NCBI GenBank assembly: GCA_022578965.1
Contig: MU400540.1
Coordinates: forward strand, 310,001-374,000
DNA: 64,000 bases
Reading direction: 5' to 3'
Origin: Xylaria sp. FL1777
Taxonomy: Eukaryota; Ascomycota; Sordariomycetes; Xylariales; Xylariaceae
The first letter of the stretch is position 1. Every line of letters begins with the position of its first letter. The notes below the pieces were generated by a model that worked only from the letters and a program-made list of their open reading frames with translations, did no database searches and was not told where the DNA came from. Shown here piece by piece: positions 10,792 through 20,553 of the stretch. The position numbers and the translations under genes were made by a program.

Positions 10792-12386
10792 TACGGGAGG
10801 GAGTTGCTGTCTTTCATTTCTTAGCCCATCCCTAGTTATCTATTCATTCGAATCTCTATTTTCTCCTGGGCATTGGTGCAGCTTTGGGCAGCCATCAAGG
10901 AATACGGGATGGAGATCCGATCTCGACGGTCACATGGCGGACCTACTTGGCCTAGCCACGGCCTTCTCGGGCCAATTGAACCCCGATGGATCTGCTGGTA
11001 CAGCATACAAGTCTATTCGCGATTGGCGTCCATGTAGTAGCCTGTTCCGACTGGCTTCGGGCCTGGTCTTGGGGTGCACAGCGTAGCAGATCACCGGGAA
11101 TGTGTATGCAAATTAATGTCTCACATCAAGCTCAGTTCAAACCTAATTTCGATATGTAGGTAAGGCTCCAGAGATTAATTTTATCTCTAGCATGTGTGAG
11201 TTTTATAATATGCTTTGGGTGTTTACAATTTGTACGATAGCAGAGAAGATACAAGTGATGTTTGGCGTTGGATTGATGGTGGTAGTGTATCATAACTGGC
11301 CAGGGTCGAGATAAAGGCATTAGGTAATCAATTACCTTTCAACAGGGGGTGTATGGAGGGCCACTACCACATTCAACCGACAATAAGAATTTAGCGGGGT
11401 AAACGAACTAAATTACCGTTTATTTCCCAACAATTAATGTTCTAATTTAATTTATTTAATTGAATTAACTTATATTTAATTGGATTGGAATATTGATATT
11501 TTTTTTTATTTAATTCTAGCATTTTTAGTGCAGTTAATACTTTGATTTTTTAGTTAAAATTCTGTTTGTTAGAGGGGTGTAGTAGTAGCCTACGGTATTG
11601 GGCCATTACTACACCCCTCCAACAAACAGAATTTCAAGCTTTATTTATAAAAAAAAAAAGGAGTATTATAATGATTATTGCTATAATACCCTTTATTTCC
11701 TTACAGTGAAATATAAGGTTGTAATTGTGGTGTATTAAGTGTAATTGTTGTAAAATAAATGGGATTTTACCCCGCCTCTGGCCTAAATTTTTATTGTCGG
11801 AAGTATGTGGTAGTGGCCCACCGTCGGGGTGGCTGTGGTGGCGGAGTTAGCACAGTTTGGAAAAGGGGCCAGACCTTAATGTCAACTTGCCTGCTAACAC
11901 ATTAAATATCTCTCGCTGTCTACGCTCACTTGCTTCAAAGTCTCGTTTTCATAAAACACTGTTAATATCTATGTCGCTTAAAACGTCCTCCATTTTCCCC
12001 AAGCCCAGCCGCTAGGAAACATGGGTCTTCGGCAATTTGAAGTAACAATCACCACCTTCTCCTCATGCGGGGTGCAGGCGCAACCATGGTAGCAGTCAGG
12101 CACTCTTCGTCGAATGGCCAGAGTCGGCCCAATCGCGAGTTCTGGCATGTGGATATAATGGCTAAATGCGCCTCTGCAATGACATCTGCTTCGTGGAATA
12201 ATTGTGGATGCATAGAATAGCGCAACGGCCTAGGAGCAAAATTACATGCTGTGCCTTTACTTATCATTGCACTAATCAACGGAGATGGATAAATGTTTCT
12301 TGATATAACTCCCTGAGTGTGCTCGGTGAGGGCGGGAATGTGCCATGCTCACCTGGAGTTTCGCACGTCGAACGTGCTGAGTCACA
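10792..12386. promoter_or_regulatory. Divergent promoter region between GH31 and GH2 genes
   Basis: 1.6 kb shared upstream region. A GGCTAA hexamer (minus strand) lies at 10821-10826, about 30 nt before the GH31 ATG. GGCTAAA (plus strand) lies at 12160-12166, 221 nt before the GH2 ATG. GGCTAA/GGCTAAA is the core recognised by XlnR/Xyr1-type regulators. GCGGGG, a CreA-type core, is at 12067-12072. The AT-rich middle is a foldback element (11354-11820) that splits the region. Site calls rest on short motifs and could be chance. Confidence 0.45.
11354..11820. mobile_element. AT-rich foldback/MITE-like element with nested hairpin
   Basis: The outer arms, 11358-11403 and 11767-11818, are near-perfect inverted repeats. 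GGGCCACTACCACAT is followed by CCGACAATAA and an AATTTAG...CGGGGTAA end, with a small gap. Inside is a second inverted repeat, 11558-11590 versus 11601-11634, with arms of about 33 bp around a 10-bp centre (core GAGGGGTGTAGTA). Between the arms the DNA is very AT-rich and has no coding capacity. This is the architecture of a non-autonomous foldback or MITE element, or one element inserted in another. Confidence 0.65.
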
Positions 12387-15068
12387 ATGCTTGCCTATTT
12401 CATACTAGAAAATGCCATTCAACTTTTTGGCCTAGGTTGTTTAGTGCTGAACCACTCGTCAAGTGTCGCCGCGTCTGTAATCGATGGCCGCCGACCAGAG
12501 ACGCCGGCGAGCGGTCGCCAAGTGACCAGGCTCAACACAGATTGGCGGTTCTGGCATTCCTTTGAAAATCCAGACGGCATCACGTACGACCAGCTCAAGG
12601 CGTACATATTGCCTTCTGCGAACGAGTTCATCGCTAACCCTAGCAATCGCCATCAGCGACCTCCCTCCGAGCCAAATATCACGGTTCAGTATACAGACTC
12701 AAAATTCGACGACAGTAATTGGGAAACTGTCAAAGTCCCCCATGATTGGGCTATCAAAGGGCCGTTCTACGTCGGAGACAACGTTCCCGTCGGCGGCGGA
12801 ATGGGGCGTCTACCGGTTCAAGGAGTTGGATGGTATAGGCGTAAGATCACTGTTGAGCCGGGCGATACCGACAAGGAAATCTATCTAGACATTGACGGAG
12901 CCATGTCATATGCGATAGTCTGGCTTAATGGGAAATTATTGGGGGGTTGGCCGTACGGTTACAATTCGTTCCGTCTCGACTTGACTCCTCACCTAGCTGT
13001 CGGAAAGGACAACCAGTTGGCAATTAGGCTTGATAATCCCACGCAATCTTCTCGTTGGTATCCTGGAGGCGGTCTATATCGGAACGTCTGGCTTACTAAG
13101 GTCGACAAAACACATGTTGGTCAGTCGGGAACATATATAACCACTGAAGCAGTGTCTTCCTCGTCAGCAATTCTCAACTTAGTCGTTTCAGTTGAGAACA
13201 AAGCAAACATCCGACGGGATGTTTATATCTCTACCGATGTGTTCACGCTAAACTCAGATACAGGCGAAAAGGGGCTCAAGGTTGCATCTTTTCCTCGAAC
13301 TTCTGTAAGTGTGTCACCGGGCCAGAGCGTGGACTCCGAAAGCTCGACTCTGGTAAGGAACCCCCAATTGTGGGGAGTCTGGACGTCACAAAATTCAAAT
13401 ATGTACATCGCTGTCACAACGCTTTATACTGGCCACAGTGACCAGGTTATTGATACCTACGAAACACGGTTTGGTATCCGCACGTTTGCCTTAGACCCAA
13501 ATAAAGGCTTGCTTGTTAATGGAGCGCATGTTCGGATCCAGGGTGTCAATCAGCATCACGATCTCGGAGCTCTCGGGGCCGCATTTAATGTCCGCGCTGC
13601 AGAAAGGCAGTTAGAGATTCTGCGTGACCTGGGTGTTAATGCCATCCGTACATCTCACAATCCGCCTGCGCCCGAACTGCTGGACCTGCTCGACAGGAAG
13701 GGGTTTCTTGTTATGGACGAGATCTTCGATTGCTGGGAAATTCAAAAAAATCCCAATGACTTCCATCTCATCTTCTCTGATTGGCATGAAGCTGATTTGC
13801 GGACATTCATGCGCCGAGATCGCAATCATCCGTCTATCTACTTATGGAGCGTTGGAAATGAGGTAGGTGAGCAGCAAACGGACCTCGAAGGTGCCGCCGT
13901 GGCACAGGGCCTCGTCGACATCGTTCATGAAATGGATCCTACTAGACTAGTTACTGCTTCGATGAACTCTGCAAAGCCTAATATGACGTTTCCTACCGTC
14001 TTCGACGTCATCAGCTTGAATTATCAGGGCGAAGGAATTCGCGACACGCCTGCGTACTCTTATCTGCCTGGTATTTCGACGCCGCCTCTTTACAATTCTT
14101 TTCACTCGACGTTTCCCGAGAAGTTAATTGAGAGTAGCGAAACAGCTTCGGCTCTGAGCTCGCGAGGAACTTATATATTCCCAGTGACTAGTGTGGTCAG
14201 TGCCCCTATCAACGACACATCAGGGGGCAACTCCACTGCTATGCAAGTCAGTGCGTACGAGTTGTATTCTGCAGACTTCGGTTCCTCGGCAGATAAGGTC
14301 TTTGCGGCTCAGGACCCCTACTCCTTTGTGGCTGGTGAGTTTGTGTGGACAGGATTCGACTACCTCGGCGAGCCAACTCCCTACTATTCAGCACGGAGCT
14401 CATACTCGGGGATTATCGACCTCGCCGGCTTCCCTAAAGATCGGTACTATATATACCAGTCCCGCTGGCGACCTGATCTTCAGACTGTACACATTCTCCC
14501 CCACTGGACCTGGCCGGATCGAGTAGGCAAGGTGACGCCGGTACACGTTTTCTCGTCCGCGGACGAGGCAGAATTATTCCTCAATAGGAAATCTCAGGGT
14601 CGTCTAGTCAGAGCACAAAACTCATATCGTTTCCGCTGGGATACGGTCGTTTATGCCCCAGGAGAACTACATGTCGTTACCTACAAGAACGCTAAGGTCT
14701 GGGCAACAGCTACAGTTGAAACAGTCGGAGATGTCGTGGGGTTACGCCTAACGGCGGACCGGTCTTCAATTCGCGCTGATGGAGAGGATTTGGCCTATAT
14801 CACAGTCGAGGTTATTGATAGCAAGGGGCGTGTCGTGCCTCGGGCTACCAATAACATCGCATTCGATGTATCTGGTGCGGGCGAGCTGGTGGCCACTGAT
14901 AATGGCGACCCAGCGGACTTTACTGTGTTCCCTTCTAAAGAGAGAAATGCCTATAGCGGCCTTGCACTTGCAATTGTGCGAGCTAAGGCCGACAAGCAAG
15001 GACTAATTACGATTACAGCCTTAGGGGCTAATCTCAAAACCGCCAGTGTAGCTATGAAGGCTATCTAG
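12387..15068 (+). CDS. GH2 beta-galactosidase
   Basis: Single exon, 893 aa. A GH2 sugar-binding jelly roll comes first (WYRRKITV, IDGAMSYAIVWLNG, RWYPGGGLYRNVWL). An immunoglobulin-like domain follows. The TIM barrel then carries VNQHHDLGALGAAFN, AIRTSHNPPAPELLDL and FLVMDEIFDCW. The acid/base is E492 in SVGNEVGEQ and the probable nucleophile is E651 in FVAGEFVWTGFDYLGEP. A DUF4982-like module (TPVHVFSSADEAELFLN) and a C-terminal Ig-like domain complete it. This is the layout of family-2 beta-galactosidases of the DUF4982-bearing subgroup. The N-terminus has a hydrophobic stretch (FGLGCLVL) but is not a clean signal peptide, so location is uncertain. Divergence from the GH31 alpha-xylosidase suggests co-use on galactosylated xyloglucan oligosaccharides; that is inference. 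Confidence 0.9.
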   Translation: MLAYFILENAIQLFGLGCLVLNHSSSVAASVIDGRRPETPASGRQVTRLNTDWRFWHSFENPDGITYDQLKAYILPSANEFIANPSNRHQRPPSEPNITVQYTDSKFDDSNWETVKVPHDWAIKGPFYVGDNVPVGGGMGRLPVQGVGWYRRKITVEPGDTDKEIYLDIDGAMSYAIVWLNGKLLGGWPYGYNSFRLDLTPHLAVGKDNQLAIRLDNPTQSSRWYPGGGLYRNVWLTKVDKTHVGQSGTYITTEAVSSSSAILNLVVSVENKANIRRDVYISTDVFTLNSDTGEKGLKVASFPRTSVSVSPGQSVDSESSTLVRNPQLWGVWTSQNSNMYIAVTTLYTGHSDQVIDTYETRFGIRTFALDPNKGLLVNGAHVRIQGVNQHHDLGALGAAFNVRAAERQLEILRDLGVNAIRTSHNPPAPELLDLLDRKGFLVMDEIFDCWEIQKNPNDFHLIFSDWHEADLRTFMRRDRNHPSIYLWSVGNEVGEQQTDLEGAAVAQGLVDIVHEMDPTRLVTASMNSAKPNMTFPTVFDVISLNYQGEGIRDTPAYSYLPGISTPPLYNSFHSTFPEKLIESSETASALSSRGTYIFPVTSVVSAPINDTSGGNSTAMQVSAYELYSADFGSSADKVFAAQDPYSFVAGEFVWTGFDYLGEPTPYYSARSSYSGIIDLAGFPKDRYYIYQSRWRPDLQTVHILPHWTWPDRVGKVTPVHVFSSADEAELFLNRKSQGRLVRAQNSYRFRWDTVVYAPGELHVVTYKNAKVWATATVETVGDVVGLRLTADRSSIRADGEDLAYITVEVIDSKGRVVPRATNNIAFDVSGAGELVATDNGDPADFTVFPSKERNAYSGLALAIVRAKADKQGLITITALGANLKTASVAMKAI

Positions 15069-16036
15069 GGAGTAAAAATGTCGTATATAACACGCCACTA
15101 GATGCACACACGTATATAATAATAGAAAGAAATAACCGAGAGTTAATTAACATCCTAAGTTTCAAGTATCCTACAATCTAGATACGCCCAAGTAGGGCTA
15201 CGGGTTCTCAAAAGATCGAGTATACAACCGCTCCAGAGGAAGTCACCTTTGAAGAAAGTAGATTTTCTTTGCCAATTCCATTGTATGGGGTTATCATCTA
15301 CGACCTAAATATCCCTGCGACTATAAGCGCTTCACTCAACAGCATATGGCAAAAGCGATCAACCCACTGTTGAGAGAGCAGACAACATGCCAAATGAGTA
15401 GAAGCGAAGTTTCTTGCAGGTTACACTGGACTATTAGTAGGCAATATAGAAATAATCCGTTTAACTCAAGGTCCGATCAGATGGAGAAGTGAACGGTATG
15501 GAGATGGCGCATAGAACGGCACAAACCACCTCAACTAAATTTGGCAGAGACCCCTATTATACGTTGCTATTAATACACACAATACACAACTAATTATATA
15601 CACGAACATCTACCTACAGTAATTTTACATCAGCATACTATAGTGATTTTACTCTTATTTTCAGCTCTAACTCTACCTTAACTACACTTGGTACTGGACC
15701 AGTAATAGGAAGGCTACAGGGGCATGTCCCCTAGCTGACGATCTAGCGTAAAGCAACTGCGCAGTAAGTAATCTCGACCTAATTATAGAAACTGTGCTCT
15801 CCCTATGTTCTCGTAATGATGAATAATATGTATTAAGCACATGGATTCAGAGCTGGATAGTTCATACGAGACAATGCCCTGCGAATGAGAGGGGCAGCAA
15901 ACCATGGCATTTTTATAAAATCGCAACGATGCTAAGATAGCTAGATCATGGTGTAGTGTATTGGTGGCAACGGCGACGCATTGACTCAGCAATCTCAAAT
16001 ACTTTGAGAACTGGAGTCTTAAGTCTTGAATTTGTT
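15069..16036. other. Intergenic region
   Basis: 3' flank of the GH2 gene and upstream region of the Zn2Cys6 regulator. It is AT-rich with many TATATA-like stretches (for example 15108-15122). No gene seen; the small minus frame at 15783-15998 has no motif. Confidence 0.5.
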
Positions 16037-17655
16037 ATGGCGGTATCTCAGCTGAAACTGAGACGAAAGGGAGGCCAGAGATCCAGGAGCGGCTGCGAAA
16101 CCTGCAAGTAGGTAGCATTTTCAATCAGCTTTCATTGGTGGCCCTGACAGCCTCTAGAGCCCGGCATATCAAATGCGACGAGAGGAAACCCCATTGTCAG
16201 CAATGCTCACAGAAGGGATGGGAATGCGGTGGTTACTCGACCATCGGTGGAACTCAACAAGGCACCACTCTGATTACATCACGAATCACGGCATATGCCA
16301 TTCCGTTTCGTATCCCTGGCAGCCAGCAAGATCGCCGATTGCTACATTACTTCTGTGTCCAAGGTGCCGGCGACTTGTCCGGCCACCTGAGGTCCGAGTT
16401 CTGGACGCGTCTTGTACTGCAGCATAGCCATGATCACGTCGCCGTCCGTCAAGCTGTCGTTGCCCTCAGCTACGCACACCAATGTTACATAACGGCGCAT
16501 GATAGCGGCGATGTCGTGTCAGCCGACGCTATGGTCTACTACAGCAGAGCCATGCGATCACTGCGCAAGCATATGAGTGCCGGTATTGATAACAGAGACG
16601 CAGCATCGGGGATAATACCCCTCATTTGCTCCGTACTTTTCTTCTGTTTTGAGAACACGCAAGGCAACACTGAGGGGGCCCTACGGCATCTTAACAGCGG
16701 GGTCGCGATCCTATCCCGTCAAAAGGAAGGGAAGCGGCTCGTCCCTAAAAGTCGCGAACATGAACATCTAGATTTACTAGAGCAGGTGCTAACCCGACTT
16801 GATCTACAAGCCAGCATGTTCGATGATGCTCGCCTACCTCTTATACGACTAAGTCCCACCCCAGAGTCTGAAATATCAGCATCAGAGATCTTCAGGACTA
16901 TCGACAATGCGCAGGCAGACCTAACAAAACTGCAAAATACGATGCTGCAGTTATTGATATCAAATGAATCAATGAAGTTTTGGCCGGAGTACCAACTACC
17001 AGACGAGGTTAAACATGAAAAGCAAACAATTGAGAAGGCTTATACAGAGTGGAACAACAGACTTGACCGATTTGTTCACGATCAGTCGATCTCTACCGAT
17101 GAGTCCGGTAACTACCGTGCTATTAATAATAGCATAGAAACAATCCAGGGAAAAGAAGGCTCTTCAGGTCAAGCCCGCGAAGCAGCACAAGGCCCGGCTG
17201 TTGCTATTTTACGCATCCATTATCATATTTTTCGACTCCTACTGTCAGCTAGTCTCCCCTACGACCCATCTGTATTCAGCGGACCTTCCGAATCTCCGCA
17301 CTGGCATACACTGAATAGAGTTCTTGACCTAATCGAATCAACAACTCAAGCTCTGGGAGCGGGTAGCCGATCCCTGGGGGCTGAGACAGGCATCGTTGCG
17401 CCCCTCTTTCTGCTCATCATGAAGTGCACCGATCCTGTCATCTTCAAGAGGGCCTTCAACCTACTATTATCTATAAGCGGTAGGCGTGAAGGAATGTTCG
17501 ATAGCCGTGTTCTAGCTGAAATTGCTATGCTCTTGGCCTCACAGCACCAGATACTGCTGGGAACGCTCGCGCTGGAGTGGCAAGCTGGCGACGCCCTTGA
17601 AGAAAGAGTTAATGGGTTAGCCGGATTCGCGAAGAACTTAGGCGTCATTCCTTGA
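16037..17655 (+). CDS. Zn(II)2Cys6 transcription factor
   Basis: Two exons, 16037-16107 and 16158-17655, give 522 aa. The 50-nt intron splits the zinc cluster between its second and third cysteines. Splicing restores SGCETCK, then ARHIKCDERKPHCQQC and SQKGWECGGY, a perfect C-X2-C-X6-C-X6-C-X2-C-X6-C. The basic stretch KLRRKGGQRSR precedes the cluster. The rest has the loosely conserved fungal-specific regulatory region (LHYFCVQGAGDLSGHLRSEFW, QAVVALSYAH). The unspliced frame starting at 16135 lacks two zinc ligands, so the ATG at 16037 is preferred. The gene follows the GH2 gene in the same direction about 1 kb downstream, which makes it a candidate regulator of the GH31/GH2 pair. Direct evidence for that is lacking. 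Confidence 0.9.
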
Positions 17656-17797
17656 TATAATCTATTGGGCTCAAATAGCAGGACAATCAAAGCTGTATAG
17701 ATACGGCAGAATTTCCAACGGCTACACGCGCTCTCCAGACTCAGTAATATTACGAGAACACATGACCTCAACAAGCATACATGGGTAACAAACCCTT

Positions 17798-18850
17798 TTA
17801 TCCAAAGATCAATGAACCGATAGCCCACGTTAGAAGTGCTAGAGAACCTGTGGCTCCGAGTATGGGGGACTCGAGCTGCCCAGCAGAAGAGATGATAGGG
17901 GGGGTATTAGTGCCATTCGTGGTGCTATTGGACACAATGTCACCACCAGCCCTCTGCGCAAACCGCATTTCATCTTTGCCAAAGTCGAAGACGGCCACAA
18001 CGTTTTGGAGCCATGCGCCACCTAGGAAGTTAAGCATGATTCCTTCTGCTGCACCCCCTCGTTTGATATTTGAGACACAAGTGCCGTTGGGAAGCTGGAA
18101 GATCATGTCGTCCGGGCTCTGGGAGAATGTCGTCCCAGCGATGGTGATACCGAATGAAGGCGGAACCGCATCACAACCGACCGGATAACTATCCGTCGCA
18201 GAATCATACGTGGCAGGAGGTATAAAGTCAGCGTTGACCCGGTCCGCGATCTCCTGTGGAAGTTGGTTGAAGAAGTTTCCGCAATCGACGACAGCTTGGA
18301 AGCGTGTAGTGTTAGTCTTGACAGCCCTTGACGAGCCTCCGGCGCTCCAAACCACACCCTCTACGGCCAATGTCCATTCGCTGATATTGCCACCAGTCAG
18401 CTCTAACGGCAGCGCGTCCGTGGGCTCCACGGGCACAGTAACAAATGGCCCGCTTGTCTTCACATCGGGTAGTACGCCAAGGCCTAAAACCCCTCCGCTC
18501 CCTGTTGACTGCCCTTTGGGAAGCCTGTCGAGTGTGAGACTAAACCAGGCGGAGATCAAGCCTTGTGTATGCATTTGGAACAGCAGCGGCTCATAGAGCT
18601 CCTTGTTCGTAAGCAGCGATATCGTGTCGTTGGGCACACCATTGCCAGGGTGCGCAGATGTCAGGAGAGGGTACCCAAGCCCAAGGATACCGCTCGAGAC
18701 GCCATCGCCGGGAACGCTAATCCGATCAGCAACACCAATCAGCTGATGGTGCACTGTGATGTCACCGAGCCTCACCTCTTCAGTCCCGATGATACCCAGC
18801 GCAATGCCTGCGCCGTAGGTGACGCGCTTGTATTGCGTAACAACAAGTGT
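17798..18850 (-). pseudogene. Aspartyl protease lacking its N-terminal lobe
   Basis: An open minus-strand frame from 18850 (just after a TAG that looks like an intron acceptor) to the stop at 17798, about 350 aa. It covers the end of the N-lobe (TYGAGIALGIIGTEEVRLGD, GILGLGYPLLTS) and the whole C-lobe of an A1 pepsin-family protease. A C-terminal hydrophobic tail after a small-residue site (SSAGQLES, then LLTWAIGSLIFG) suggests a GPI-anchored, candidapepsin/yapsin-like form. The second catalytic motif reads VVDCGNFFNQLP, so D-C-G replaces the usual D-[ST]-G. No upstream exon with a signal peptide or the first DTG motif could be found in the roughly 700 bp before it. It is probably a 5'-truncated relic; a distant or diverged first exon cannot be excluded. 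It is convergent with the Zn2Cys6 gene. Confidence 0.65.
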
Positions 18851-19564
18851 CTATTACCCACCACACTCACAGATTGCTTGCTAGATATACTGACTTTTCT
18901 CCTAAGCGAAATTTAGGCCTGACTTAAAGGGCCTCACTCAGCACGTATATGCGGGACGGGTGCACCACCCCGCGTATAAGTGAGAATCCTTCGCCTCGTA
19001 CCCTTGTAGGACCAACTTCGAATCGTGTATACCTCCTATCTAAACTATACTCCTTATGTATGTGGATCCCAATCTGAATTTAGTGATAGGCCTACCTAGA
19101 ATAGCCGTAAGAAATTCCCAGGAGACGTATCAAAGGGAGCCTAGTGTCTATTATCAGTACGTGTCGCAACAAATTGACTAGACGCGCCGCAATTCTTCGT
19201 TCCCAATCGCTCACTCTCACACCAGCTCAGCAGGCTAGGCCGTGGGCCGACATAGGGGCTCAAACCCTCTCTTGGGGCATTGAGGTAAGTTGCTCCCCGA
19301 CGCGACCGCGATCAGTCGTCAGGGATGGTCCGATTCGTCTCACCACGCCAATTGCCCATGCGATAAAAACACCTATTTTCGTCCTTGAAATTCCTCAGAA
19401 TTGCGTTGTAAAAATAGTCTACTTAGATCTACCCATTAGATTGAATAATCTCCCCCGGTGAGTCTTCTCGGAAGAGCTCATCTCACGGCTCACCTGTTGC
19501 GAGGAACTAGTTCTCCATGGGATGATACGTAAAATCCCTCCAGCAAAGCCTTCCTATATACGCT
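18851..19564. other. Intergenic region with no recognisable gene
   Basis: This is where the missing 5' part of the aspartyl protease would be expected, but no signal peptide or DTG-bearing frame was seen on the minus strand. A plus-strand frame at 19144-19461 has no family motif. Confidence 0.4.
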
Positions 19565-20026
19565 GTGAAGAGCTCGTCACTTAGCTCACTCGACAGACTC
19601 CCTCCAGAGCTTCTGCGACTCACTCTCGGTCTATCAGACTTCCAGTTGCTACCTCGAATCTCGCGCGTTTCCTCAGGGGAAAGCTATCGTACAACGCCTT
19701 CTGGCGTATCGAGAAATAATCCAACACAACTACTCGCCTATCATTCTTCCTCTCTGCTCCAGCAGGTTCTCAGGTTCGTTAAGTGTGTTCCTTGTTTTGG
19801 CTTTGGTGGGTTTCTGTTCCTGCCGACTAGCGAAAGAGTCTGCTTTCAATGCCCGCACGAAAATCGAGGGCTCTGGATGATGACGAGGACTTAGGCCAAG
19901 ACGTGCTTCCAACTGACGGATAAGCAACTCAAAACAATCCCCACTCTGTACAGCATCTCTGGCGCCTATAACGTTATCAATATACTGCGACAAGTCACTT
20001 CCCATCTATTTGGCATCTTGATCTAA
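19565..20026 (+). pseudogene. Decayed F-box protein gene
   Basis: The F-box SLDRLPPELLRLTLG is followed, in a different frame, by GKAIVQRLLAYREIIQHNYS. Back in the first frame comes KCVPCFGFGGFLFLPTSERV, then CFQCPHENRGLW. Next is an in-frame TAG at 19892-19894, then CFQLTDKQLKTIPTLYSISG and AYNVINILRQ. From memory, this order (F-box, AYR segment, cysteine-bearing FLFLPT segment, CF-LTDKQLKTIPT segment) matches a common fungal F-box family. At least two frameshifts, a stop and no ATG at the expected start mark it as a pseudogene. Confidence 0.65.
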
Positions 20027-20553
20027 CCTTGGGATTAGAGGGCTATAGTATTTGGGACTTGAAGCCCTATTGGAATGCTATGTGCAGCCCCAATCACTTA
20101 AGCCAAAACTACTCTCGGCCGGATCTTGTCCTTATCTGGTGATGACGGGCTAAGTGTCGCCGTTGTAGCCAGCCTGTTAGCCATTTTGAGCACGGTTAAA
20201 CATCCATGACCTTTAGTGGGCACTAAGTAGAGTGTTAGGGCTCATCGGAATCCGAGAAAGCAGCCATCATATAGGTATAAATGGATATAAAAGCCAGGGC
20301 GGAGAGTCCGCGGTCAAAGAGATAGCGTCCCTGACTAGTCGAAATCATATAATGATCCGTAGACATAGCCTCAGAAGCCTCAGCGCATTGCACACCAACG
20401 GACCGTCTCGCGACCCTAAACTCAGGATGTTCAGATCACACGCAATTTCTGACAGTAGGCAGAAGATGGAAGCGCGCAACTGCTACTCGTAGGCCCTGTC
20501 TTTCGCTGAAGGACCAGTCGATCTCGACAGAAGCCTACGACGCCTAGCAGGAT
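20027..20553. other. Intergenic region
   Basis: Between the F-box relic and the 3' end of the DUF3433 gene. No gene seen; it may include further unrecognisable F-box-gene remnants. Confidence 0.4.
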
